NCBI RefSeq assembly: GCF_017357225.1
Contig: NZ_CP071609.1
Coordinates: 1-64,000, forward strand
Direction of reading: 5' to 3'
DNA length: 64,000 nucleotides
DNA from: Rhizobium binae
GTDB taxonomy: Bacteria; Pseudomonadota; Alphaproteobacteria; Rhizobiales; Rhizobiaceae
In this document: positions 48,239 through 57,047 of the stretch, one piece after another
How the letters are laid out: each line of letters begins with the position of its first letter
Numbering within the stretch: the first letter of the stretch is position 1
Made by a program: the position numbers and the translations under genes
The notes under the pieces: generated by a model
Database searches by the model: none
Told to the model about the DNA's origin: nothing
The model's input: only the letters and a program-made list of their open reading frames with translations

Positions 48239-49322
48239 TCAATTCGCATGCGCGTATATTCGGTTCTTCGGCGGCAAACTATTTTGTCGGCTTTCTGCGG
48301 GCCCATCTGCTTCGTCCGAACCGGCGCGGTTTGCCAGAGCTGCATTTCGGCCACTTACTTGACGAGGGTTCTTCTCGCTCACAACGGCAGACAAGCCTGC
48401 ACCCGTCATCGCCATGCCGGCAGCATCAACGATGATATAGCCATCCTTCTGGCAACCGAGAGGCGCCCAAATCCGATCCTGAAGCAAGCGGGAGAACGGA
48501 AGACCAGTGACCCGCTCCATGACCCAAGTCATCACGTCAGTGTTGACGGTTTTGTAGGCAAACTCCGCTCCGCGTGTGCCCGCTTTCTCAACCGACTGAA
48601 TATAGTTGCATAAGGTTACCGGCCCAGCATAGCCAACTGGCCGCGGCCGCCACCCGCTTGCTCGCGCGTAAGCCCAAATGCTCGCGCTATTAGCCGAATA
48701 GTCTTCTGAGTACGCCAACCCTGTCTGCATATCCATCACTTGGCGGAGTGTTGCATCCTTCCAGGCGGTTGCCCTCAATTCAGGCAGAAAGTGGACGATT
48801 GGCTTTGATCATCTAGCACACCCTCATGTATGAACGACCCTGCCAGCGTCCCTGCGTATGACTTTGTAATTGAATGATATGCATGTGGCAGGTGAGCCTT
48901 GGGCGCCCCAAAGTAGCGCTCATACACTGTGCGACCACGATGGATTACCAAGATACCGTCGGTGTAGGTGTCGTTCAGCGCATCGATAAAATTTCGACGT
49001 TGACCCGTGCTGTCGACAAAGGAAAGGGCGTCGATCTCTGTGGATCTATCATTATTGGGAGATGCGAAGGACTGACAGGTCCGCGCCAAATATTGGCCGT
49101 GGCTGTCAACACGCGCATGTGGGACAAGGACCAGCGAATCTCCGGGAAGTCGAGAAATCTATGGCTCTCAAACGTAATAAGCTGGTCTGCATCGGGCGGC
49201 GCGCCACGCGTCCAGCCAAGCTCGCGAGGACCTGACGCGCGTCCATCCGCGTAGAACCTTCCGGCAAATTCAGTCGTGCCTGTGACAGAAATCTCTCCCT
49301 GCAGCCGCATAGCGGCCTGCAA
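48239..49322 (-). pseudogene. Broken serine hydrolase, 6-aminohexanoate-dimer hydrolase (NylB)-like
   Basis: Three consecutive reading frames together resemble a class-C beta-lactamase-fold amide hydrolase of the NylB type. Frame one (49322 to about 49045) carries DFPEIRWSLSHMRVL. Frame two carries DGILVIHRGRTVYERYFG and the S-x-x-K site HSITKSYAGT. Frame three, entered by a one-base shift near 48800, carries DMQTGLAYSEDY and FAYKTVNTDVMTWVMERVTG. Similarity stops near 48380, so about 120 C-terminal residues are missing as well. The gene is dead. It lies after the M24 gene and before the PotD-type operon, and was probably part of the same catabolic unit. Confidence 0.82.
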
Positions 49323-49397
49323 ATCCTCTTTGTCCGTTGAAAATGTTGTCGCGGTGTGAAGCGCGTACGTGCCTGAACGTCCAGCAATGGCAGAACG

Positions 49398-50567
49398 TTA
49401 AATCTGAACGATCTCTCGTGGGAAGCTGCCGAACACTTCCACTCCATTCTCGGTAACACGGAAGGTCTCGCTGATTACATAGCCGAGGTCTTCGTCAATC
49501 CAGTTCCCAAGCATCAGATGAAAAGTCATGTTTGGTATCAGGACGGTCGGGTCACCAAGCTTCAAGCTCGCGGTCGGCTCTGTCCAATTAATTCCCATGG
49601 CATACCCGCAACGAGACTCCTTCTCGAAGCCGTGTTTACGAAGAGTTGTGGTGAACGCAGCGGCCACATCTCCACAGGTCGCGCCTGGTTTCACAGCATC
49701 AAGTGCAGCCTCCAACCCAGCTGCCTCGCCGTCGTGCAACTGCCGGAGGCGATCAGAGGGCTTACCGACAGAGAAGGTTCGCATAAGCGCTGAAGTGTAA
49801 CCGTGACGCACCCCAGCAATCTCTAGGTTGACTTGAGAAGCATCCTGAAAGACGTCTTCGGTCCAAGAGAAATGACATGTCGACGTGCGAGGCGAGGCGC
49901 ATAAGTGGAACGGGGCCACATCGGTCCCAACCTTGCCATCTGCCCCACGAATTAGCGCCGCAATAATTTCTGCGGACGCATGAGCTTCGCTAACGCCCGG
50001 TCGAATGACCTCCTTGGCGCGGTGCATCGCGGAGTCTGCGATTTTTGCCGCTTCGCGCATCGCGATGATCTCAAGGTCGGATTTGACACCTCTGATCCAA
50101 TCGATCGCATTTCCGAAATCAACCAGTTTCGCCTCAGGCGCTCTCTTCCTGAACTTTTCGATTGTTGGGCCTTGCAGGAACCGTGCCTCGATTGCTACGC
50201 ACCCCCTGCCATGACCACTATCGAGCAAAAGGTCGATCGCAGCGTCCCAGCCGTCTTTTTCGGGGTTTGCAATAAGATCCTCGGCATAGCCGACCACACG
50301 ACTGCGATCGATAAACATTTGGTGGACGCCTGCCGGCGCGTCCATTCGACGCGTGATGAACGTTGGCTCTTCTTCTTGGAATGAGACTAGTAGAGCTTGC
50401 GGAACGTAGCCTGATTTTGAGGTATATCCTGTCAAATAGGTAATGTTCGCCGGTGATATGACCACAAGCAGATCAACCTCCCGTCGTCCCATTTCTGTCT
50501 TTACGGCGGACAGGCGCCGCAAATATTCGCTCCGCGGAAACGCCTGCGGCGCTTTGGGCATAGCCAT
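49398..50567 (-). CDS. M24-fold hydrolase, EutD/creatinase-like (copy 4)
   Basis: A 389-residue protein of the same group as the copies at 37145 and 39217: NITYLTGYTSKSGY, FITRRMDAP, TSTCHFSWTED, VNLEIAGVRHGYTSALMRT, GYAMGINWTEP, FHLMLGNW and ISETFRVTE. Typical M24 metal ligands are again missing, with Glu in the first position. It lies 145 bases after an M20 amidohydrolase and just before a broken NylB-like gene, which suggests consecutive C-N bond cleavages in one pathway. Confidence 0.82.
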   Translation of the reverse strand: MAMPKAPQAFPRSEYLRRLSAVKTEMGRREVDLLVVISPANITYLTGYTSKSGYVPQALLVSFQEEEPTFITRRMDAPAGVHQMFIDRSRVVGYAEDLIANPEKDGWDAAIDLLLDSGHGRGCVAIEARFLQGPTIEKFRKRAPEAKLVDFGNAIDWIRGVKSDLEIIAMREAAKIADSAMHRAKEVIRPGVSEAHASAEIIAALIRGADGKVGTDVAPFHLCASPRTSTCHFSWTEDVFQDASQVNLEIAGVRHGYTSALMRTFSVGKPSDRLRQLHDGEAAGLEAALDAVKPGATCGDVAAAFTTTLRKHGFEKESRCGYAMGINWTEPTASLKLGDPTVLIPNMTFHLMLGNWIDEDLGYVISETFRVTENGVEVFGSFPREIVQI

Positions 50568-50712
50568 AACATCAACTCCTCTGCCGTCATAAAAACTACT
50601 ACGAGCTCGCCTCGCTCGCTGAGGTTGGGAGGGCCCGGGTGATCTGAGTCATCGATTCGCTCCGGTACCAAGAGTCACCGCGCCGAACACAGGAAGCGGC
50701 GCCGACGCAAAT

Positions 50713-51894
50713 TCATTCGCGTATGAGGTTTAAGCAGTATTGGACCGCCAACTCCGTAGCGGGGATCACGATCTTGTCGGACGCACCGAAAGTCGGCGTA
50801 TGCACCCCTGTATCGTTGCCTGGCTCCTGAGTGCCAATCCAAAAATAGATGGACGGCAGTAGGTCAGAATAATACCCGAAGTCATCGCTTCCCGAGCTTG
50901 CCGGTCGTTGGACGAACTTATCCTCGCCTGCCACTTTGATGACCGTTTCACGGAAGCGGTCGACCATGTCGGAGTCGTTGATGACCGGCGGCTCGCCTGC
51001 AAGCGATGAGAACCGAGCACGACCGCGATGCATAGACGCGGCCCCATCAGCAATCTCACCGACTCTCCGAACTAACAAAGTCCTGCGCTCAGAATTGCTT
51101 GTGCGGATTGTCCCCGTCAACGTGACCGATGGGCAGATAATGTTGGTCGCCTCGCCCCCATGGATGGTGCCGATGGTGATGATCGCGCCATCGTCTACAG
51201 GCATTTCCCGCGAAACCACCTTTTGGACCTCATTGATAAAGGCCGCTGCAATGGAAATCGCGTCAACGCCCGCATTCGGCTTTGCCCCGTGGGCCATAAT
51301 TCCGATGAACTCCACCTCAAATTGGTCGGACGATTTAGTCACAGCGCCGGCACGCGCGCCATAGGACCCTGCTGGAATGTCAGTATGTACATGAAGCCCA
51401 ACAGCCAAGTCGAAGCCATCAAGCAGTTTCGCCTCAGCGACGCTTCGCCCGCCAAGCGGTTCTGCCTCTTCCGCTGGCTGAAAAATGACACGCACTTTGC
51501 CCGAGAAGTTCTGTCGCATTCGGTGGAAAGCAAGGGCTGTACCTAAAGCGATGGATCCATGCACGTCATGGCCGCAAGCGTGCATCACACCTGGCACCTC
51601 GGATTTATACGGTAGGTCGTCCCGTTCTTCGTGGATTGGGAGCGCATCAATGTCACCCCGGAGCACAACCGAACGACCGGGGCCGGAAGCTGCGCCCTCG
51701 ATATCAATATACACACCGGTATTATGAAAGGTGTTCGCGCCAGTCAGGCCGAACGCCTCCAGTGCTTCAATAATCCTTTTTTGGGTCTTCCACTCATTGT
51801 TCGACAGTTCTGGCTCGCGATGCATCGCGTGTCGTAGCTCCAGAACCGCATCGCACTCGGTTTCTGAGAGTAAGTTGTTGGTCAAAACGTTCAT
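50713..51894 (-). CDS. M20 family amidohydrolase (N-acyl amino acid / hippurate hydrolase-like)
   Basis: A 393-residue M20D amidohydrolase. Ligand motifs are LRGDIDALPIHEE, MHACGHDVHGSIALG, FQPAEEAEPLGG, VGLHVHTDIPAGSYG and a C-terminal VHTPTFGASDKI. All the usual metal residues are present, in contrast to the relative at 1676-2845. It removes an acyl group from an amide nitrogen in the cytoplasm. It is first in the unit M20 - M24 - broken NylB, with an operator-like motif 109 bases upstream and an IS66 element a further 94 bases up. Confidence 0.88.
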   Translation of the reverse strand: MNVLTNNLLSETECDAVLELRHAMHREPELSNNEWKTQKRIIEALEAFGLTGANTFHNTGVYIDIEGAASGPGRSVVLRGDIDALPIHEERDDLPYKSEVPGVMHACGHDVHGSIALGTALAFHRMRQNFSGKVRVIFQPAEEAEPLGGRSVAEAKLLDGFDLAVGLHVHTDIPAGSYGARAGAVTKSSDQFEVEFIGIMAHGAKPNAGVDAISIAAAFINEVQKVVSREMPVDDGAIITIGTIHGGEATNIICPSVTLTGTIRTSNSERRTLLVRRVGEIADGAASMHRGRARFSSLAGEPPVINDSDMVDRFRETVIKVAGEDKFVQRPASSGSDDFGYYSDLLPSIYFWIGTQEPGNDTGVHTPTFGASDKIVIPATELAVQYCLNLIRE

Positions 51895-51982
51895 TTTAGT
51901 TCCTCGGTCTTCCGGGCGTGACTGACCCGCGAACCTATCAGCCTCGTGGCAGAACCCTCACCTATGCGGCTCCTGATTCATT

Positions 51983-52018
51983 TGATGCAATAGTTTGTGC
52001 TTTGCGTCAAGTGTTTTA
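51983..52018. promoter_or_regulatory. Shared operator-like motif, site 3 (M20-M24 unit)
   Basis: TGCGTCAAGTGTTTTA at 52003-52018 matches site 1 at 12 of 16 positions. TGATGCAATAGTT at 51983-51995 matches the second element at most positions. Here the order of the two elements is reversed relative to sites 1 and 4. It lies 109 bases before the M20 start. Confidence 0.5.
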
Positions 52019-52103
52019 TGTCGCAGCGGACTGGCTCAGCCCTGCACGGCTCTCACTACGCCAAGCGACGAAAGGCCCCTGCGCCAACGATTTAGAATGT
52101 CAC

Positions 52104-52111
52104 GCTTGGAC
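52104..52111. repeat. Target-site duplication of IS66 element 1 (left copy)
   Basis: GCTTGGAC directly precedes the left inverted repeat and recurs at 54664-54671 directly after the right one. Eight bases is the usual IS66 duplication length, so the ends of the element are exact and the insertion is intact. Confidence 0.93.
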
Positions 52112-52194
52112 GTAAGCGCGAATTTCTATGCGCCTTTTGAAGCGGAGTGCTCTGATGCATGAAGTGTCCACCAAAAACAGGTGGACACCAAATC

Positions 52195-52614
52195 ATGGAC
52201 GATGCTCCTAAACTGCAGGTGCGGCTTGTTGGCCGCGACGGTCGCCGTCGATATGACCCTTCCTCCCGAGATCAGCTTGTCGCAGCGTGTTTAGAGCCCG
52301 GCGTTTCGGTTTCGCGTCTAGCTCTGGAGCACGGCGTCAACGCCAATCTCGTTCGCAAATGGGTGAAGAGAGCCAAAGAAGATAGTGCATTGCCTGCGGT
52401 ATCTACGTTCGTTCCGGTTCAGATAGCTACGGATATGCACTCGTCTTCTGCCAGCGGTCCACTGACGAAGGTGGAGCCGGTGGGCAAGCGATCTCATGCA
52501 TCCAAGCTGAGCGCGGTGCTGCCGAACGGGGTCAGCCTGACGCTGGAATGCAGCGATGTCGATGGTCTGGCGGCAATCATAGGAGCGTTGAGCCATGTTC
52601 AGACTGGGCGCTGA
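52195..52614 (+). CDS. tnpA: IS66 accessory protein TnpA
   Basis: A 139-residue protein with a helix-turn-helix of the transposase-8/TnpA type (LVAACLEPGVSVSRLALEHG, VNANLVRKWVKRAKED). It is needed with TnpB and TnpC for IS66 transposition. The ATG at 52195 is preferred; an ATG 12 codons earlier lies in a small hairpin (TGTCCACC / GGTGGACA, 52165-52187). It overlaps tnpB by 20 bases. Confidence 0.88.
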   Translation: MDDAPKLQVRLVGRDGRRRYDPSSRDQLVAACLEPGVSVSRLALEHGVNANLVRKWVKRAKEDSALPAVSTFVPVQIATDMHSSSASGPLTKVEPVGKRSHASKLSAVLPNGVSLTLECSDVDGLAAIIGALSHVQTGR

Positions 52615-52948
52615 TCTGCAGGTCTACCTCCACCGGGAACCCATCGACTTCCGCGCGGGCATCAACAGCCTCGCGGTCCTTGTGCAAGAGGTGATGGAGC
52701 TGGACCCGTTTGCTCCATCGGTGTTTGCCTTCTGCAATCGCAGGCGTGACCGGGTGAAGCTCTTGTTCTTTGATCGGTCCGGGTTTGTTATGGTCCTGAA
52801 GAAGCTAACGGAAGACCGGTTCAGGTGGCCCCGTCGGGAAACTGCGGTGGTGACGCTGACGACAGAGCAACTCCACTGGATCCTCGACGGCATCGATATC
52901 GATGCGATGGTCCGCCATCCCGTGCGGCAGTATCAGATTGCTGGCTGA
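52595..52948 (+). CDS. tnpB: IS66 accessory protein TnpB
   Basis: A 117-residue IS66 Orf2-like protein. Family landmarks are VYLHREPIDFRAGINSLA, FAFCNRRRDRVKLLFFD, GFVMVLKKLTEDRFRWP and LTTEQLHWILDGID. It overlaps the end of tnpA by 20 bases, which implies coupled translation. The role is accessory in transposition; the mechanism is unknown. Confidence 0.93.
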   Translation: MFRLGADLQVYLHREPIDFRAGINSLAVLVQEVMELDPFAPSVFAFCNRRRDRVKLLFFDRSGFVMVLKKLTEDRFRWPRRETAVVTLTTEQLHWILDGIDIDAMVRHPVRQYQIAG

Positions 52949-52999
52949 GGATGGCGAATTGAGATTGACGCGCAGGGGCGGTTCAGATTCAAGAATCTG

Positions 53000-54586
53000 A
53001 TGACGCGCACCGGCGAACCGAGCATTGCAGAACTGATGGCGCAATTAGCAGCCAACGCTGCCGAAATCGCCGCGCTCAAAGCCGAGAAGGAAGCGCTCTC
53101 GCAGCGGGTCGTCAAGCTGGAAGAAGAACTGGCACTGGCAAAGCTCCATCGCTTTGCACCCCGCAGTGAGAAGCACATTGATCGTCTCTTCAACGAGGCC
53201 GAAGAGGCTGCGGTCGAAGGTGGTAGCGAGGAAGACGATGACGTCGAGCTTCCGGATACTGGCTTGCCTGCGGCCGAGGGCGTTACGGGCAAAAAGCGGG
53301 GACGCAGGCCTCTGCCGGCAGACCTGCCGCGCGAGCGTGTCGAATACGACCTTGCTGATGATCAGAAGGCTTGCCCGTGCTGCAAAAGCCAAATGCATCG
53401 AATGGGCGAAGCCGTTAGCGAGCAGCTCCATATCGAGATCAAGGCAAAGGTCCTGCAGAACGTACGGTTCAAATACGCCTGCCGGCACTGTGACCGTACA
53501 GGGATTAACACGCCTGTCGTAATCGCGCCCATGCCCACGCAACCCCTGCCGGGCAGCATCGCCACCGCGTCGACGCTCGCCTTTGCTCTCGTCCACAAAT
53601 ACGTAGATGGCACGCCGCTCTACCGCGTGGCTCAGACATTCGAGCGTGCTGGCGTTCCGATCAGCCGTGGCGCTCTTGCGCATTGGGTCATCGGCTCGAG
53701 CGAGAAGCATCTATACCGCATCTATGATGCTTTGAAGCTGCGGCTGAAATCGCAGTCTCTCATCCATGGCGATGAGACGACGGTTCAGGTGCTGAAGGAA
53801 AAGGACAAGGAAGCCACCAGCACGTCGTACATGTGGGCGTACCGCAGCAGCGAGAACAGTGACGAGCCGATCGTGCTTCTCGACTACCAGCCCGGCCGCG
53901 GTCAGATTTATCCGCAGACCTTCCTTGGTGACTACCGTGGCATACTCGTCACTGATGGCTACACTGCCTGGCGCACATTGAATGGCGCAACCCATGTCGG
54001 ATGCATGGCTCACTCCAGGCGGCGCTTCGTTGATGCCCTCAAGGCGAGAAAGAATGGAGGCGGACCGCCGGAACAGGCACTCCGGTTCTTCGAACAGCTC
54101 TACCGGATCGAAAGGCAGGCGAGAGACAAGACCCCAGATCCAGGGGAGACAAAGGCCGATTGCATTCGCCGTTTCCGCCAGCAGCACAGCCTGCCTGTCC
54201 TGAACGCCCTAAAGACGTGGCTCGATAACATCGCGCCGAAGGTCGTACCGGATACCAAGCTCGGCGATGCTGTGTCCTACACCCTGAACCAATGGGATTA
54301 TCTGACGCGCTACACCAGCGATGGCAGGATGCCGATCGATAACAACATTCTGGAACGCGAGATCAGAGTTTTTGCCACCGGAAGAAAATCGTGGCTGTTC
54401 AGCGATACCGCTGACGGAGCCAGGGCCAGCGCTGTGATTTACAGTCTGATGCTGACCTGCCGCGCCTGTGGCGTCGATCCGCTCTCTTGGCTGCGCCACG
54501 TCCTCACTGAGCTGCCTCAGCTTGACGAAGCCGACGACATCGGCGACCTGCTGCCCTTCAATTACTCCAAGACCACTGCGGCCTGA
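53000..54586 (+). CDS. tnpC: IS66 transposase TnpC
   Basis: A 528-residue DDE transposase. It has an N-terminal leucine-rich coiled coil (about residues 10-50), a zinc-binding pair ACPCC / YACRHC near 125-165, and the catalytic core with Asp in IHGDETTVQVL, Asp in LVTDGYTAW and Glu in NNILEREIRVFATG. It is full length with no frameshift. It cuts and joins the ends of this IS66 copy. Confidence 0.94.
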   Translation: MTRTGEPSIAELMAQLAANAAEIAALKAEKEALSQRVVKLEEELALAKLHRFAPRSEKHIDRLFNEAEEAAVEGGSEEDDDVELPDTGLPAAEGVTGKKRGRRPLPADLPRERVEYDLADDQKACPCCKSQMHRMGEAVSEQLHIEIKAKVLQNVRFKYACRHCDRTGINTPVVIAPMPTQPLPGSIATASTLAFALVHKYVDGTPLYRVAQTFERAGVPISRGALAHWVIGSSEKHLYRIYDALKLRLKSQSLIHGDETTVQVLKEKDKEATSTSYMWAYRSSENSDEPIVLLDYQPGRGQIYPQTFLGDYRGILVTDGYTAWRTLNGATHVGCMAHSRRRFVDALKARKNGGGPPEQALRFFEQLYRIERQARDKTPDPGETKADCIRRFRQQHSLPVLNALKTWLDNIAPKVVPDTKLGDAVSYTLNQWDYLTRYTSDGRMPIDNNILEREIRVFATGRKSWLFSDTADGARASAVIYSLMLTCRACGVDPLSWLRHVLTELPQLDEADDIGDLLPFNYSKTTAA

Positions 54587-54641
54587 TAAAGCTGGGTACT
54601 GCTACCCAGCTAAGCGCAAGTGTCCGTCAACTGCCGTCAAT

Positions 54642-54671
54642 GCGCATTGAAAATCGCGCTTACGCTTGGAC
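54642..54671. repeat. Right inverted repeat and target duplication of IS66 element 1
   Basis: The right terminus ends ...TCGCGCTTAC at 54663, the reverse complement of the left GTAAGCGCGA. GCTTGGAC follows at 54664-54671, identical to the copy at 52104-52111. Confidence 0.92.
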
Positions 54672-55034
54672 GTTGGGTAGGTGCGCAAGTGCCTATGGTT
54701 TTAGCTGGCAGAATAGATCGTGCGATCTAAAACCAGCGTCGCTGAAATTTACGCCTCCTGATCTTCACTGAATCGAATGAAGATCCCGCCTGAACATATC
54801 TCGCGCACGAGGTCCCGGCGCCTGCCACTTCACCAAACAGCCGAGCAGGAGGTCAGGCGCCATCAACCTGAAGAAGGACCACTCCTAGAAACATCTGCAA
54901 CATATAATTAAATTGGTCGGAGATGACGCGGGCGCATCACTCAGGGCGTTTGCTCAGCCTCATCAATCCTCGCTATCAAGACAGTTTCCTCGCCATCCTC
55001 CGGCGTCAGACGCGGCTGGCTTGATCACACTGAA
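54672..55034. other. 363-base spacer beyond IS66 element 1
   Basis: This stretch lies between the IS66 copy and the stop of the gamma-glutamyltransferase-like gene. Only short frames without recognisable similarity are present. Before the insertion it was continuous with the promoter region of the M20 gene. Confidence 0.4.
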
Positions 55035-56570
55035 TTAAAGCGCGCTGCCTGAGCTTGAGGGATCGGCTCCACTTTTGTACCGGTTGCTGTCGAGGCGCTC
55101 CACGATATTTACCATTCCCATGTGAATGTTCGGCTCGTAGTCAGTTGGTGCGACCGAGAAGCCTCGTGTCTCTAGGTGCAGACGCGCATCCGGCCAAAAG
55201 TCCACGTGCATTCGCAGCTTGCCGTCCTTCGGAAACACTCGGGGCTTCGCAAGCAAATCCGCCATGTCTTCCTTGAACCCAAGCCCAAGCTTCAGGAACA
55301 GCAGATAAGTCAGCGAACCAAGTATGCGTTCGCTTCCTGCCGATCCAATGGCCAACGTGGACCTACCGGACATCTCCAAAATCAATGGTGACATTTCCGT
55401 GACATCGTGTGTTTGCCCGGCAAAAAGGGAATTAGATTTCATCGCATAACTGTAGCCAAGCCCCGCACCCCACCACGACAGCTTCGAACCAAACCATGGG
55501 CCGATAGAAGTTGTAAACGAAAGGAAATCCTCGCCTGAAGCGATCGAAAAATGGTTTGTGTTAGCGTCATCAGTCCAACTGTCTGGTCCAGGAAAGTACG
55601 TCGATTGCAGTTCATTCCATAGCGCGTCGACGGGCGCATTCAGCAACCGGATAACGCGATCTGCAATTGCGGTGGCTTCCAACGAAATATCGACCTCAAC
55701 GGAAGGATGGGCGACTTTGGGCTCAAGAGTGCCAACTGCGAATGGTATACGGTCGAGCAGAAGAATAGTGGATAGGACATAGGCCTCAATGGCTCGCGAA
55801 AATTCGCTGAGCACGCCGCGTCGGCGGAGTTCGACAGTCACGGCCGCGCCGAGCAAGGTCCACGTTCCCCACGTTTCGAGAGCTCCAGTCGTGAGGAGGC
55901 GCTGGGACTGTCCGTCGAGGTCGAGAATGCGCGGAGCGGGCTGCCGCACGGAGTTGTTGAGAGTTTCTTCGGGACGCCAAGGTCCAGGTTCCCTTGCCCG
56001 CAGACTGCGCCAGAAGTCATCCTCAATTTCAGATTCCGCTAAGACTTGGAGGAGGTCTGCGAGTTCCGGATTACGGATATGTTCGCGAGGTGCGTCGTTC
56101 CCATCCAAATAAATCGCCTTAAGGGACTCACTCAATCCGGCGCCCTCGCTTTCGAGAGCAACTTTCAAACCCTCGCTGGGAGCAAAGCCTTCTTGAGCCA
56201 GCACGATGGCGGGCGCCAGCAGTGCGCGGCTTGGAAGGCGCAAACGGCGGTTTTGCTTGAAGAAGAACCACGCAGCTATGTTCCCCGGAACAGGGACTGG
56301 CAGCGCTGACTTCGATACGCGCCGAAGCGCAGTTGGAGCGCTTAAACAGCCGATTTCGCCCGCGACGGAAAAGATGCCCTGCATGCGACCGAAAGGGCTA
56401 CAGTTGGCAGGATCGGCGACCCAAGCGCAGGCAAGGGCGGCGAGATACATGTCGAAGACGCCCCCACCTTGTTGCCTTACGACGTTTGCTGCGGCCGTTG
56501 CCGATGACACCGGGGTAGCGATTCCGAAGTCTAAACTGCTGTGGACATGCAAAGGCGCTTCCGAGATCAT
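55035..56570 (-). CDS. Gamma-glutamyltransferase-like protein, cut off from its ribosome site by IS66
   Basis: A 511-residue Ntn-hydrolase of the gamma-glutamyltransferase family. IATPVSSATAAANVVRQQGG starts the fold, NTNHFSIASGEDFLSFTTS carries the likely nucleophile Thr338, and GSAGSERILGSLTYLL is near the end. The segment usually reading PLSSMSP reads DVTEMSP, so the oxyanion serines are changed and the substrate may differ. No signal peptide is seen, unlike periplasmic Ggt. The native ATG is at 56570, inside the target duplication of IS66 element 2; the matching AGGAGA is now 2.5 kb away at 59094-59099. An in-frame start in the IS (56696) could give a 42-residue extension. Expression is doubtful. 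Confidence 0.8.
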   Translation of the reverse strand: MISEAPLHVHSSLDFGIATPVSSATAAANVVRQQGGGVFDMYLAALACAWVADPANCSPFGRMQGIFSVAGEIGCLSAPTALRRVSKSALPVPVPGNIAAWFFFKQNRRLRLPSRALLAPAIVLAQEGFAPSEGLKVALESEGAGLSESLKAIYLDGNDAPREHIRNPELADLLQVLAESEIEDDFWRSLRAREPGPWRPEETLNNSVRQPAPRILDLDGQSQRLLTTGALETWGTWTLLGAAVTVELRRRGVLSEFSRAIEAYVLSTILLLDRIPFAVGTLEPKVAHPSVEVDISLEATAIADRVIRLLNAPVDALWNELQSTYFPGPDSWTDDANTNHFSIASGEDFLSFTTSIGPWFGSKLSWWGAGLGYSYAMKSNSLFAGQTHDVTEMSPLILEMSGRSTLAIGSAGSERILGSLTYLLFLKLGLGFKEDMADLLAKPRVFPKDGKLRMHVDFWPDARLHLETRGFSVAPTDYEPNIHMGMVNIVERLDSNRYKSGADPSSSGSAL

Positions 56571-56572
56571 GC
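56565..56572. repeat. Target-site duplication of IS66 element 2 (left copy), spans a start codon
   Basis: GATCATGC lies directly before the left end of element 2 and again at 59083-59090 after its right end. On the reverse strand this reads GCATGATC and contains the ATG of the gamma-glutamyltransferase-like gene. Confidence 0.93.
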
Positions 56573-56660
56573 GTAAGCGATGCAGAGACCCCATCTGGCG
56601 AGGTTGATGTTGAGGGTCTATTCGTGCCTGAGCGATGAATGAGCTTTGGTATGAACTTCT

Positions 56661-57047
56661 ATGTCTGCACCTATGTCCGAAGCTAGAAGCTTCCATATGA
56701 TCGAAGCCGTTGCCAGTCGTCTTGAAGGCGCGCCTCGTGAGGTTCGGCGTTGGTCAGACGAATTCAAGGCGCAAGCGGTTGTCGAAGCGATGCAGCCGGG
56801 CACCAACATATCGGCGGTGGCGCGTCGCATCGGAATTGATCCGTCGCAGTTATTCACGTGGCTTCGCCATGCGCGCCGGAAAGCTGCGGTATTACCCACG
56901 ACGGCATCGGGGAATGGTTTGCCTTCACCGGCAAGCAGCAGAGGTCCGACGATCGAGATCATCATCGGCGACACGGTGATCCGGGCGGGTGCCGACATCG
57001 ATGAGGCTCATCTTGCTCGTGTCCTGCGTGCGGTGCGGTCAGCATGA
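56661..57047 (+). CDS. tnpA: IS66 accessory protein TnpA
   Basis: A 128-residue protein with a helix-turn-helix of TnpA type (RRWSDEFKAQAVVEAMQPGT, ISAVARRIGIDPSQLFTWLR). Its last codons overlap the start of tnpB (ATGA). It is unlike the TnpA of element 1 apart from the shared fold. Confidence 0.9.
   Translation: MSAPMSEARSFHMIEAVASRLEGAPREVRRWSDEFKAQAVVEAMQPGTNISAVARRIGIDPSQLFTWLRHARRKAAVLPTTASGNGLPSPASSRGPTIEIIIGDTVIRAGADIDEAHLARVLRAVRSA

Larger units (their letters stand above)
52112..54663 (+). mobile_element. IS66-family insertion sequence 1, complete
   Basis: A 2552-bp element with three genes (TnpA, TnpB, TnpC types). Its terminal inverted repeats begin GTAAGCGCGA on the left and, in reverse complement, GTAAGCGCGA on the right, with similarity over about 22 bases. 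It is flanked by the 8-bp direct repeat GCTTGGAC. All three frames are open, so it may still move. It lies in the spacer between the gamma-glutamyltransferase-like gene and the M20 gene and interrupts no coding sequence. Confidence 0.95.
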
